64,000 nucleotides of DNA from the NCBI GenBank assembly GCA_032622095.1, contig CP136061.1, positions 212,504,373-212,568,372 of the forward strand, written 5' to 3'. The notes under the pieces are model-generated. The model was not told the DNA's origin. It searched no databases and saw nothing but the letters and a program-made list of their open reading frames with translations. This document shows, in pieces, positions 11,701-26,700 of the stretch. Each line of letters starts with the position of its first letter. The stretch's first letter is position 1. The position numbers and the translations under genes are program-made. This stretch comes from Siphonodentalium dalli. Its lineage: Eukaryota; Mollusca; Scaphopoda; Gadilida; Siphonodentaliidae.

Positions 11701-14700
11701 TGCACTATGCTGAAGGCTTCTGTCTAAAAGTTCTATTTATAGAACAAAGAAGTGTCATATTAATTCAATAAAATTATATCGAAATAAAATCAATATTAAT
11801 TGATAGAATCTTTCCGCGCAGAGATTTCCAAATCATATACGTATTATTTCATACCCAGAAAACTATCTAAAACAAATTATTTAAAGAGATAATCCATCTT
11901 TAAGTGAATTGTAATTGAAACAATAATTGGCACTGTCTGATAGTTAGCCATTGATAATGCAGGGTTCCAGATCAGTCAAATTCCCTCCGCCTTTCAGTCA
12001 GATATTAATGTATACAGTATCAAGGTATACATATTTGCCATCTGGGCGAAACTCGCTTGTTAGATATAATGGTCAACACATGTTTCATACAGTTTAGAGA
12101 AATGAATGGATCTGTTTAGTATTAACCTGTTGACATCATAATGTCAATATTTATTAATTTATTGGGGTTTAACGTCGCTTTCAGCAGCCAGGGTTATGTC
12201 ACGACGTTTACAGTTCTATTCGGGGAAAGTCCGTGCACTAAGGTAAATCTAGCAGTGATTTCATTGGCTGAAAGAATGCCACATTGTGCCCAGCGAAACC
12301 ACCGACCATCGGCGAGTAACTGACAACTTCCCCATTTAGCGATACGGGATAACTTAACTGGGAATTGAACCCATATCGCCAGCGCCGGAGAGCGACTCGG
12401 TCTGGAACAGAGCCCCTTACCAACGGAGCCAGCAAGCCCTCCTTAATATTAAATAATGTTTTCAGTGAAACACCAAGGTTTGATTTTATGACTGCCGTTG
12501 TATAATTATACGGGCTGGAACGCGACTTCAATTTCGAAAGGGTTTGATACACGAAGTATGGTCCCATAACTGTCTTCGTGCACACCAGCGTATGTGTAGT
12601 GTCAATATCAGGAACCATTTCATTTTCAGGTCAACCTAGAAGTCGCAGACTGCACCACGAAAATTTATCCAGACTCATATTTCGATGCCATTCTCAGCAA
12701 AGGGGTCATCTTACATATTGAGGACAAGCTGGGCATTTTTCGAAGATTCCATGTAAGTAACCTAACTGCAGTACGTGAAGAGTGTGCGATAAGCAAAATG
12801 CGCAACACCAGGGGAACCCTATTGTGGATCAAAATGATTCATGATGAATGTTTCTCAGTGATCCCCGGTAAACTCGCATGGAGCAGATTAATATGAATCG
12901 TCAGAGATCCCAGAGACCGACCAGGGCTCACAAAGATTCACTGAAAATCACCGCGAATCGCCGCGTACACTGAGAATCGTCGCAAAACAGTGACACGTAC
13001 TCAAAACAGTTCGCGCCATTTCGATTGATTTGATAAGAGTATTAAAGATACGGGCGGTGTTGGTGGTGGGTATGCCGCCATAAACAGAAAGAATAGTAAA
13101 CTATAGACATACCTTGGCTTGTTCTTATACCAATCAGAGTCAAATGTTTTTCCTTTGTTATGTAAACAAAAACAAAAAACGTTACAGAACCTGGCTTTTG
13201 TTTTGATCCGGATATGGTAAACATAAAGAGCGTTATTTGTTACTGTTTTCCTGATATGGAACTAATAAAGAGCGTTTATATCATTTCGGTGTGATTAACC
13301 AATAGAATTGAGCTGTGTTATGTAAACAGAAGCAAAACGTCTGTAACACGAGCAGGCTCTTGTTTACGTACGCCATCGTACGTCTTGACGACAATATACT
13401 ATTTACGCGCTGATTATGTTTGGCATATGAACAAAACTATATATTTTTTAATATTTCTTCTGTTGATGGCGATTTGAACAAATATGAATATTTCTGCAAC
13501 GAACGCCGCCCGAGCATTTAATTAAATATTGATCATTGTCTTATTTTGACTTGTTAAAATTTAAAATGACCGCGAAACTTTATGAAAAGTGTAGACATAA
13601 TTATGCAATGCGATTCTCGTTGTATACAATGTATAAAGGGGTTCGCGATGATTACCGGTGACCAATGGTGTGTCCCGGTGATTCGTGGTTGTATATATAA
13701 TTAGGTTTGGATATTCCTCGCCACTCAAGCTTTCTGTGTTGAGAGTTTTGCTTATTGCACACTCCGTCACTGCGTATATACTGTATAATATGACCACATA
13801 CGCTAGCGTAATTAACGAACCACAGCTAAAACACATGCATGAGTTAGGACATATCTGTGTCTTTTTAATCCTAAAAATAACTTCATAGATGCGTATTCCC
13901 ATCAAATAAGATTAACTTAGGCCTTATATCGTGGTGTGATTATGATATATAACACTCAATACATGCACAAGGGTTCATCGACAGAGTGGGTTCTATAACA
14001 ATTTCGTGTATAAATTAGGTCGACCATATCATCATCATCATCATCATCATCATCATCGGAACAAGTCATTTGACTTTTAGTTCCGGTACAATTGAATAAA
14101 TTAATGGATTTGCATAATATGCATATTAGTGTGAGTATATCAACATTTGGCATGTGAGAAATCAGAGATTTACAATGCAAACAGACAGGGAACTCACCGA
14201 CTCAGACTTAAAACCTAAACATCAAACTGAAAGTGTTCAAAAGTCAAGACTGTGTGTTATTATCTAGAGGGGGTATTTTACTGAAATTAACCATTACACT
14301 ATTGACGCTGCATGTATGCGCAATCCGAGTGAGATGCGTACTGCACTAAGAAGTTTGTCGATATCATCATGTCCATTTCATTCATAAAAAGGTCATCATG
14401 TCGATTTCAACGAAACTCGACGATCAACGTCATCATGTAGCTTTCACAATCGACCGCATTTGCGATAACTGAATGTATCTTCTGCTTTGTTCATAAGTAT
14501 GTGTTTCTTGTCGATTCATGAAAATAGGATATAATCCGAGGATTATCATATTCACGTATGTACTGGGTAATAATATGATCGTACGTGACACGTAATGGAG
14601 CAACCACCAAGTTGATCATTAAGTTCAACGTTACAATAATTATATGATGTACCATACAGGGTACTGCATGTGTTACACCACTCGGAGAAATGTCTGTGTC

Positions 14701-17700
14701 GTCACACAAATACCATGCTAGAACTTGGATTAATATATTCGTAATCGTATATAGTCACCAATTGCCGGGTTACTACCGTAGTAACGGACATTGCCCATCT
14801 AGTGAACTATTCAAACCCAGCATTGAAATCATGGTTATGATCACTCCAAACATATGAGTAAAGTTCGAACATAAGATAATAATAGCTGAGAACCTGGTGC
14901 GAATTTAACTGTGGTGGGGCCTCAAGCATATCTACCCCTGCACGTCAGAGAAGAAAAGTAGCTTGAGGATGGAAGTGAACCATCATCCCACAGTGAAATC
15001 AACCAGGCCTGTTGGGTTTGAATAGTTCACTAGATAGGCAATGTCAGGTACTACGGTAGTAACCCGGCTATTGGTGACTATATACGATTACGAATATATC
15101 AATTCAAGTTCTAACATGGTATTTTAGTGTGATGACACAGACATTTCTCCGAGTGGTGTAGCACATGTAGTACCCTGTATGTATATACAATGTATACATA
15201 TATATATATCACAGCAGAAGTTTCCTTAGAATTAATGGATGGAAATGGAATACCTCTAATATTTGTATTATTTGAGTCGGACATAGATTACCTTAGCTGC
15301 AGGCAATCAATGCAATACGTGTAAACTATGTAGAAAAAGAAATTATTGAATAAAGTGTAGTGAATATGATGCGTCACTTTAATATTTGAGTCGGACATAG
15401 CTTACCTTACCTGAAGGCAATCAATGCAATAAGTGATGTAGAAACAGAAATTATTGAATGAAGTGTAATGAATATGAAGCGTCATTTTAATGCAATATCG
15501 ATTGGGAGGAAGAGAAATGTCACTTTAATAGTTAACAATGATATACATATATAATTATAGATTATCCCCATTGAAGACGATCAATGCAATGACCAGTGTA
15601 GAAATGGAAAAAAAATGTTGCCTGAATGAATCGATGTGTGAACATAAAGTCTCACTTTAATGAAATGTTGAGATGATGGAATCAACAATGAATTTGCAAT
15701 TTCTGTAATGATGAAATTGGTTCACATACCGGTATACATGTATATGCAGCTGAAAATGTGAATTGACTGAAATGTAATTATGAAAGTGTCAATGACACTG
15801 TAGCTCAATGAGGAAAGGGAATAATTTCATGTGTTACAGTTAATGGAGCGATTAGGGAATGTGGAAAGCGACAGCCATCGTTTTTTTGTCAAATGACACA
15901 AAAAAGACTCCTTCCTATTTACATGTCATTGTTAACATCCTTCACAAATTTCATGATGATCCGACAAAAGATACGACCTGTAGCCCGTGTCAAAGGATTT
16001 AGTCGTGTAAAGAGTAAAATACAAGATGGCTGCTGGCGACCAGGTTTCTTGGTTGAATTCAAAATGAACCTTTTCCTATCTACATGTAATTGTTAACATC
16101 CATTACAAATCTCATGATGATTGGACCAAAGATTCGACTTGTAGCCCTTGACAAAGAATTTAGTCATGCAAAGAGTATAATCCAAGATGGCTGCTGGTGG
16201 CCATGTTTTTGGCCGAACAACCCCAAAATTACTCATTTCCCATCTACATGTCCATTTTAACATCCATGACAAATTTAATAATGATCCGACAAAAGATACG
16301 ACCTGTGGCCCGTGCTAATGGATTGAATTTTGAAATCCAAGATGACCGCTGCCGGCCATGTTTTCTGGCCAAATGACCCCAAAATGACTCACTCCCATCC
16401 ACATGTCAACATCAACATTCATGACAAATTTCATAATGATCTGACCAAAGTAAGGACCTGTAGCCCGTGCCAAAGGATTAAGTCATGCAAAGAGTAAAAT
16501 CCAAGATGGCTGCTGATGGCCATGTTTTTTGGTCAAACTACCCCAAAATGACTCGTTCACATCTACATGTCAATGTCATCTACATGTCAATAGCGATCAC
16601 AAATATAATGATATGACCAAATGTACAACCTAGAGCCTGTGCTGAAGGATTTAGTCAAGCAAAGAGTAAAATCCAAGATGTATTTTGGCCGAATGAGCAC
16701 AAAACAGCTCGTTCCCATCTACATGTCATTGTTAACACCAATGACAAATTTCATGAAGATCCGACTAAAGCTACGACCTGTAGCCCGCGCCAGAGGATTT
16801 AGTCATGCAAAGAGTAAAATCCAAGATGGCTGCTGGCGGCCATGTTTTTTTGGCCGAACGACCCCAAAATGGCTCGTTCCCATCTGCCTGTCATTATTAA
16901 CATCCATGACAAATTTCATGATAATCAGACGAACAGTATGACCTGTAGACCACGCGAATCGATTTAATTTTGAAATCCAAGATGGCTGCCAGCGGCCATG
17001 TTTTTTGGCCGAATGACCCCAAAAGGATTCTTTCCAATCTACATGTCATTGTTAACATCCATGACAAATTTCATGAAGATCCTACCAAAGCTACGACCTG
17101 TAGCCCGCGCCAAAGGATTTAGTCATGCAAAGAGTAAAATCAAAGATGGCTGCTGGCAGCCATGTTTTTTGGTGGAACAACTACAAAATGACTCGTTAAC
17201 ATCCATGATAAATTTTATGATGATCAGACAAACAGTAAGACATGTAGACCGCGCCAATCGATTTAATTTTGAAATCCAAGATGGCTGTCAGCCGCCATGT
17301 TTTTTGGCCAATGACCCAAACTGACCTGTTCCCATCTACATGTCAATGTCAACATTCATGACAAATTTGATATAAAGATCAGACCAAAGGTACGACCTGT
17401 AGCCCGCGCCAAAGGAAATTGTTGACGGACACACACACGCACACATGGACGTCGTTGAGCTAATAATGAATATGTGATGTGTCGCTTTTAATGAATTGGC
17501 AATGACAGCAGTATGGAAACGGTCACTGCGGTGGAGTTACGATACATGTCGTTAGGTTGTGATACACGGTCTACAGCCCTACAGGTATTAGCGGGTTGTC
17601 ACACCAGACGTTGAAGAAAATTATGATATATGTCCATGAGGATCTTTTTAAAGATTGGGTAAGTGTTGGCGCTGGGTATAGCTGTTAAAACATCCGTTAA

Positions 17701-20700
17701 AACCGCCATAAACAGAATTAATAATATAAACAAACCTTGTTCTTATACCAATCATAAATACATGTATCACATTAATTTCAGCATGTTGTTATGTTAGTAC
17801 TTTGTGTTACATTGTATGTAAGCAAACGTCATCTTATGTAAACAAACAGTACATCTACATGTATGTAAAGAGTATGCGATAAGCAAAACACTCAACACCG
17901 AGTAGACCCCCACTGCATATACATGTATTTGTTTAGAAATACCACCGTTATTTCACGCCTTTAGATTAGGCTAATTTGGGGACATTTTGGGGGACAGATG
18001 TGATAGGTTTGAGTGAGGGGGGGGGGGGTACCCCATTGTGACTATTGGGGGTACTTTTTAAAGTAAACCTAAAATGGGGGCTGTCTGGTTGTTCTGAAGC
18101 ATATGAAAGGTGAAAGAAATGAACCAATGGCCCCCATATCATTTCCTGGCAACTTGGGCTTATATCAGCATTCAGCAAGTTATGTTACATGTACCCTTAT
18201 ATTTTCAAGTTTTGTAGGTCACAATTTATTGAATATTGGGAATATTGGATCATTTGACATCAACAAAGCCATTTTATAGATGTACGGTGCTTGAAAGTTC
18301 ACCAAGCAGTTCACCAACACACTGATCATGGGTATTTCCAATTAAAATTTAATTTAATCCAAGTTAAATCGCATAATCAAAGTAATTAATGGCTGAACAT
18401 CACCAACTTCAACTGTGGAATCTGACCCAATGCCTCCCATACAGAGAGGCCTAAGCTGAATGAGGTTCCCAGAGGGTGAATTTGGTGATGCTAGCCCTCT
18501 GGGGACCTCATTCCGCAAATGTCAGCCACACTAAATTCAGCCCACCTCTAGTTCTATTGAGAATCATATATTAACCCTTCATTTACTAAATGCTTATTGA
18601 CAAGTACATGTAGATGTTGTGGGAAGTGTTCAGATAAAGTCGTTTGTTGAACTTTTCTGAACATTTCCAACCAATTAATAGATATCCTTCTACACATGTA
18701 CATGTACATGTATGTGTTATCTGTTAGTCTGTTGTCATCTGCTTGCATTTCCTGAACACCCCTCAGAATGAATAATAGATCATTCAAATAAATTCTATTT
18801 TACTTGGTGGGAGAATCCATTTAGTAAAGAAAGGGTTATATCAAATTTTCGCTACGATAAGGCAGCAATGATTCATAGCCCCTACAATTCAGTGGAATCA
18901 TGAACTTATTTACAACATACCGCATTACCGGTATAGCCAGGGGGGTGAACAAATTTCGTGCCGGGGTGGGTGGGTGGTCAAAGCCACCAACAAGCAATTT
19001 TTTCCGCAACTAAAAAAATAATTCCTGCTTGTTTTTAGTGTTTTGGCAATGAGTTGGGCTTCAAAACCACTTTGAATCAGTTTGAATGGAGAAATAATGT
19101 AATTCTAACTGGTAAACTGACTGCAGGCAGTTATCGTGTTGTATTTTGTTGCAAATTTTGAAATCCAAGATGGCCGCTGGCAGCCATGTTTTTTTGGCCG
19201 AATGACCTCAAAATTACTCATTCCTATTTACATGTCCATGTTAACATCCATGATAAATAGTATGCACAGAAATTCATATACAGCTGTTTACAGTGAATTT
19301 CCCCCCGCAAATCTCTGTTTTAGTGTTAAAAGGGGGGGTGGGTGTCAAAAAATGTTCGGAAAAAACTGCCGAAAACGGAAAAAAATTTGGCGGTGGGGGT
19401 GGGTGGGTACAAAAAATGATCGAAAGGGAAAAAATGCCATACGTGCCTGAAATTTTTTTCCGACCCCCCCCCCCCCTGGTATAGCCATTTAATAAGCTAA
19501 ATCTCCGATTTTGGTGTTGAATGGGTCACCATGAATCACTCTCAACCTAATCAATCACCACGGTGTTTTGCTTATCGCTCACTATTTACATGCTGTATAT
19601 ATACAAACGCTCCGCTCACACAAAGTGTTTTGCGGAAAATAACGCATTCTTAATATGATCATTATTCTACATGTATACTATTAGGATATTATTGAGGAAA
19701 CTTTCATAATTTGGTAACTGTTATTTCTAAATTATTACTTATTACATGTACATATGTACATGTACACATACATGTATACCGGCAGACTTTCATTTTTAGA
19801 AAATGTAGGCGCGTAGAGTCCCGCTCGCTGGGTTTTGGCCAGGCGCGCGGTTTCTATCAAGATAAAATAAACAGCGGAAATACATTCATAAATGCCGCGT
19901 AAATTGAATTTGTTTACTGACGATCGATGTCCAGTGAATCTCTTTGATAATAATATAATAATAATAATATAGAGTATTTGTATAGCGCCATATCCCGTAT
20001 GGCTCATGGCGCTGAACAATTCACACAAACGCAGTCACACACATTCACACTATAACATATACGCAATAAATAATATGCATGTATTTCAATAATTAAGTCT
20101 CCTCAACGTTTTCTGATGTTATTTGTCCGAAATGGGAGATGAATAGGTGAGTTTTTAGGGCCGATTTGAATGTTTCCAAACAGTCAGACTGTTTCACCTC
20201 TTTGGGAAGGTTGTTCCAAATGGTCGGCCCGTAGACCTCGAAAGAACGGCGACCAAAGTACATCAGATCTCGTTTAGGTACAACCATCGCATTCGCATCC
20301 TGTGATCGAAGTGGTCGAGCAGGTACATATTTGACCAACAATGTATCAATATATGGTGGCAAAGCATTATCAATATCCGACTTTCTATAACACAAAGTAG
20401 CATGTTTGTACACAATTCGTTCAAATATGGGAAGCCAATGTAATTTATACAACAGTGGGGTAACATGATCAAATTTGCCTGCACGGCACACAATTTTTGC
20501 AGCAATATTAACAATTTTTTGAAGTTTGTGAAGTTGATAATCTGGGAGTCCTGCTAAAATAGAATTACAGTAATCGATTTTGGATAACACAAATGAGGAC
20601 ATCAATATTTGTGTGGATTGTTCGGAGATATATGGACGTACATGCGAAATGCGCCGGAGCTCCATATATAAGGACCTGCATAGGTTGCTGATGTGAGATG

Positions 20701-23700
20701 ACATTGAGAAGTTTTTGTCGATGGTCACACCGAGGTTTTTAATAACATCAGAAAATTCAATTACACTGTCGCCGATGAGCGTGGCATTAAGACTGACCCC
20801 CTTCAACCGAGCGTTAGTTCCACAAAGCATAATTTCAGTTTTGCTTTCGTTAAGTTTGAGTTTGTTGATCTCCATCCATGTTTTAACTTCTGAAACGCAT
20901 GTCTGAACTTGAGAAATTGCTTCGTCTAAGATCGATGGCTCAACTGATATGTACATTTGGGTATCGTCTGCATACATGTGATACTGAATGTTGTGTTTTT
21001 CGATGATGTTTCCAAGAGGCTGTGTGTAAACGAGATATAGTACAGGTCCCAGCACAGAACCTTGGGGCACTCCATATGATAGATGCACGGGGTTAGACGT
21101 CGTAGAATTAACAATAACTGATTGAGTTCTCTCGGTTACGTAAGAATGGAACCACTTTAATACCGTGCCGGACATTCCGAAAGTCACAGAAAGGCGTTTT
21201 AACAGGATGGAATGATCGAGCGTGTCAAACGCCGCAGAGAGGTCAAGGCATGTAAGAATGGAGAGTTTGCCCTCATCTGTCGCACACAGCAAGTCGTTAA
21301 AAATTCGAGTCAAGGCTGTCTCCGTACAGTGATTTTTCTTGTAAGCTGACTGAAAGTTTTCTTCTAAATTATTGTCTTTCAAGTGTTTACGAAGTTGGTG
21401 GAGCACTACACGTTCAAGGACTTTAGATAAGAAAGGAAGATTGGAGACTGGTCTATAGTTTTGCAGCAAATTTTGATCTAAACCAGACTTCTTTAACAAT
21501 GGGGTAACACTGGCGTGTTTGAAGCATTGGGGAACAACACCCGTTGAGAGCGAGGAGTTAATAATATCAGTTATTACATCCAAAAGTTGATCGCAGTGAA
21601 TACGAAGAAGTGTTGTAGGAATGGGATCTAACGAACATGACTTAGGTGGCATTGACAAAATCACATTCTTAACTTCTTCCGAACTCACAGATCGAAATTC
21701 GTCCATTTTTCTGTGACTTGAGAACTCCAAATATTCCGGTGCACCATGCGTTTGGTCAACAATGGCTCTGATTTTTGACACTTTGTCTCGGAAAAACAAT
21801 GCAAAGGAATCAGCTAAGGTGCCAGCTGCGCGATCGTTGGGGAAAATCGATGGTTTTGACTTTCCAAGCATCGGTTTCGTGATGTTAAACAACATTTTGG
21901 TCGATTTGCAGCTACAGTGATGGTTTAACACTGCTTAATCCACTATCCATAAGCACAAGTGAATGTTACACACTATGTTTTATATTCTACATGCTCCTAT
22001 ATTAAATGTAATTCATAATAATTAATAAGGAATCAATTTAATACTCAGATTCCAAGCTGACAGAATAAATATCAACATCTCCCGGCCACGTGGTCTCGAT
22101 TTGATTTTCGAGGAATTTATGTGACGTCATAAGCCATACCGGTACATAGAAATGTATTTTTAGCTTCGAATCATTCAGTCTCAGACAGATAGTGCATTTG
22201 ACACGTCACACCGTGTGACCTCGTCTGGGTAGACACTGATAATAGCGTTATCAGGTTCGCTCTCTGTATTTGGCCTAGGTGCGCAATCGATCGCTCGCTG
22301 GTTTTCAGTTTTAGCCGTGCGATGGTGCGCAAGAGCGATCGCGCGCCTCAAAAATGAAAGTCTGTACCGGTACACTTAGCTGATGTGCCTGACTTCATCC
22401 GGGCTCTTTAGGGAACAACGTTGCCAACCGGTATACATGTACAATGTATGAGTATATATCGAGGTCGCAGTCAAGGACACAGTCGCATATGAAATTGGAC
22501 CCACCCATATAGTTCCTTGATCAAAGTAGGCCTTTGGTACATTAATACCAAATTTTAGTCCGATCAGTCGTGCAGTTTTCAAGTCTATAACACACAGAGA
22601 CAGAAGTTCTATGTACCTACATGTATATGAGCGAGGTCATGGTCAAGGACATGGTCACTCATGAAATTGGACCCGCCCATTTCCGGGATCAAAGTAGACA
22701 TACAATACATGTACTCCGCTGGACAAAACAAGTATCCATTGGCACCGCAGTGTATTTGCTGTTCGGCTGCGGTGTCAGAGTTTGTAACTGCAGTTGAGCA
22801 CCGCAACCGAATGGCAAGTACATTGCGGCCAAACGGCAAGTTCACTGCGGCCGAAAGGCAACTACCCTCACGGTCGAATGGCATGTACACCGTGGTTAGA
22901 TTTCTGGTTTGTATTGTCTTTTTTCAGTTTGATGAAAGTACACTGTGGCAAATACACCATGCCGAATGGCAATTACATCAGGACCCAACTGTTAGCCGGT
23001 GGCGCCGCGGTGTAGTTGCATTTCAGCTGCGGTGGCAATGCTAACCGCACCGCAGTTAAGTGGTCCCACACACAGACAGAATTTCCGAAAAACAACCGAT
23101 GAACAAATGACCGATGATGAAAAACAACTAACGAAAAAACACACCGGCTGACGAATGGTGGCAAATGACAGATAAATGGCGAGGATGACGATGGCAAATG
23201 GCAACAAACAACAACGAAGAAAAATACCGACTGATGAAAAAAAATGACTGATGACGAAGAACAAATGGCCAACGACTAACACGATGTCGAACAATCGATG
23301 ACGAAAAATTACTGATGACGAAAAACAAACAGCCAAAGATGAACACGATGTCGAATGATCGATGACGAAAAATGTCTTGATGACAAACACATCGACCCAG
23401 GCCTGCAGGTTTCAAAATTATGTGTAACCTACAGTACATGTATTTTGTTTTCGCCTGGTTTGTGCTTAGGTAATCCTAGTCCAAATCTACGGGATATAAT
23501 GTACCCTGCTGGACAAAACAAGTTTCCAGTTGACCACGGTGCAGTTAGCATTGCCACTGCGGCCGAAAATGCACTACATTGTACACCGCGGCTCCACTGG
23601 CTAACTACATTTGGGCTGCGGTGTACTTGCCACAAAAACCACGACTGATCACAAATGAACAAAGTCAAAGGATGAAAACAAACGACCAACAATAAACACG

Positions 23701-26700
23701 ACGACAAACTACCAAGGACGTAAAACGACAGACGACAACCAAACACGAATGACGACAAACACACTGACTGTGACACTGATGACCAACGAATGACCACGAC
23801 AAATTGTCAAATGATCAAAAATGATTAAATGAAATAATAATCAAAATTTAATTTTTAATTTAAAGCAAACAGACCTACCTTTAAAAAAAAATCTTGGATT
23901 TGGAGAAAAATTCAAATGCCTCCAGGAGCACGCATTGTGCTGTTGTGTTCACAACTGCACAAGAATCCTCATCAGATATCAATTCCTTGAACTTAAGTTG
24001 AAGTTGAAGATGGTAACTAGGAAACATACTACAATTTTAGTATCACAATTTACACGTAACACAGAATTCGTTCTTTCATTTTTTTTATCTTTCTTTGAAC
24101 TTCGAACTTTTTGGTTGATTGAATGATTCTGGAATCTTGATAATTGTTGTCTGTAACAGTTTACAGTGAAGCCTAACGCAGTAACTGTCGATTGTCACGA
24201 AATCAAGCGATTAATTAATCTACTCGTACATTTGTGAAAATTGTTTGCCATGAAGCGAAGGTGAAGGACTTATCGGTCTATGGGATATACGGAAGTAATT
24301 TCCGATCAAGTAACTGCCGTAAGCCGGATGACACTGACAGGACGGTCGCTTGACGGGGGGTAATTAATTATTATGCTAATGATATACCAATGATTTTTAT
24401 CAGATGAAAAGGCTGTAATTAATCCTCAGAAAGAACTGAATAGGCTAAACTTGAAAGTCGGGTACATTCTAGAATCTGGGAATGAATTTGATCAGTTGTT
24501 GTTGTTGTCTGCATATTCCTCCGTTATATCGGAGCACCCTGTAGTTTCTGCTGGATTCTGCGCAGTCACCACCCGGAAGTCACGTGTTAAATTCACAAAT
24601 AAACGTACCCGGTAATTTCTCTCTTGGTATATAGAAATATATAAAAATTATATAAAAATTATATAAAAATTATATAAAAATTATATGACGTCATAATTCA
24701 CATGCATTTAGGTATAAACACCCACTGGGGTGGTTGCTATTATGATAATTTAAACGCGATATAAGAACGTTTGCTTGCATCACGCATTTCTATTTCGATT
24801 CCAGTATTGTCCCCAGCCCAGCCAGAGTGATTGAGATTTTTCCATTGCATGCGACATTTATATTTTAGGCCACTCCATGGCAAATATTTGACAGTCCATA
24901 ATGTTATAATTATGTTCTCAATAAAATGTAAACCGCGGCTACGAATGAACATCACTGTGCATACTTCCGATAGTAACTCCCATCAATTTGGAACGCCGCG
25001 GCCATTGAAAGACGCACACGTTTATTTCAGATTACGACATTAATGCTTTAAGCCCACCGATCTACTGTGCGACAAAGGCGCTCGCAAAAATTCAAAACAG
25101 CAGTGTCGTGTTAGATAATAATTGGTGACGTCACAAGATCAGATATAGTCTATATACGACCAAAGCGTCCGGCTTTGGTTCGTTATAATTATCTGACGTG
25201 CATCTCCAGGTCTACACCGAACATGCATACACGTCTTAAAACATTTATCATCATCAAGTACACAACAAAATATATTGACTTTGTTCTTATTTAAATTATT
25301 AATAACTCTCCGATAATGATATGTCCAAGTGTGTGTATATGAAATCCTTTTCTATCTAGTGTCTGACACAGCAGCCCCAATGCTGGACGGGACCCGACAA
25401 TAAAAAGGCCATAATACTTTGAGCTAATATATAGGGCAAATATTCAAACGAGCAGAACATGTATAACAATAAGTGTTATCATGGGTCAATTTATTGTTTC
25501 GACAGCTATGTGTAATGACATCCGTCTCACAGGACGTAGTGTGTGTAACCAGCGTTGATGTAACCTGCTGTGTCATACTTCTAGGTAGAAAAGGATTTCA
25601 TTTACACACACATGCCCATCCCAAAACATGCCAACGGTGGAATATACGCCAAAACACCAGTTACTCCAATAAGATACCAACATTGATAAAAACTTGACGG
25701 TAAACATTGGAAAAGGTCAAAGCATTTATAAATATTCTGAAAATCATATTCAGACCTTACATGCCCTACACGATTGGACATGTTCGTTGACAAAACAAAA
25801 TTCACAGTAACATTTGTCTTTGCATAACAATGGTATAAACACGCGAAATTTCGTTATTGGATAACTATCAATAATGGATATAAGAACAGAGTTTATCTAT
25901 TTATTCATGTTATTTTTAAGGTGGGTTTTTTGTTACCGTCCTTATGTTGTGAACAGTTATCCAAAGTGAGTTGATTTGGTCCCGTTAATTGTCACATTTT
26001 GACACATCAAGTAAATGCAAGCCAGCAACGTTTTACTTGGACTGATGTCCAGTTGTGAGCCTATAGAACACCTTTCAGTGAATCTGTATAATAGTGGAAT
26101 ATATAGATTCCCTGAGATATGTAGGGAATCTATATGGTTTCCGCCCGGAAATCTGCCGATTCCATGATTCTGTCAGGAAATCTACAGATTCTCTGATCTT
26201 TTTAGGCAAATCTGACAGATTCCCTGAAAAAATGCGTCAAACAGTTATAGCGATTCCCTGAAACGATACTTGATAATTGTATATTTATAAACAGCTGATA
26301 TAATACACAAGAACATCTGATATAATACGATGATAATCATTAGCGTTGATTATTAAAGACACGGTTGGCCTTGGCGGTGGGTATCATGTGAAAATATCTC
26401 CACCCGTCAAAAACCGCCACAAACAGAAAGATCATCAAAATGTAGATCGACTTTGTCCGTATACAAATAAGAAATATCGCATAAACAGTATGTTATGGTC
26501 ATATGTTTGACCATTGTTATGTAAACAAAAGCATAAAAAGTTACAGTTCTGGTGTTTGTTTATATTATGATGGTAATCATAAAGAGCGTTCTTTGTTGAT
26601 GAATACCTGATATGGAACTAATAAAGAGCGTTTATGCCATTTGTGTGTGATTAGCCAGTAGCATTGTGCTGTCTTCTGTAACACAATCAGGCTCTTGCTT

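Larger units (their letters stand above)
14573..24738. mobile_element. 10.1-kb block present only in arm 1
   Basis: Arm 2 reads straight from ...CTGGGTAAT to ATTATGATAATTTAAACG (about 48365-48380). In arm 1 those flanks are separated by this block. AATATGAT (14572-14579) and ATTATGAT (24739-24746) may be an 8-base target duplication. AGCAACCACC at 14599 and its complement at 24729-24738 are inverted close to both ends. Inside lie a hairpin, a minisatellite, a LINE and several repeats. It may be a composite of independent insertions, one large element, or a deletion in arm 2. Confidence 0.6.

Noticed and set aside
12361-12444. A tRNA gene on the minus strand
   Set aside because: A and B boxes are present, but no acceptor stem can be formed and the sequence continues into a SINE body and tail.
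15893-17324. Repeated peptides such as LLTSMTNFM
   Set aside because: They arise from the 155-bp minisatellite read in one frame.
22973-23797. Hydrophobic, phenylalanine/serine-rich frames on the minus strand resembling membrane proteins
   Set aside because: The field is made of decayed GATGACGAAAAACAA units, whose complement encodes F/S/V-rich strings. Overlapping frames on the same DNA look alike.
24740-24955. Frame conserved in both arms (also 48159-48374) as a possible gene
   Set aside because: The arms are similar in all frames here and no domain or splice logic supports it; shared ancestry of intron sequence is enough.
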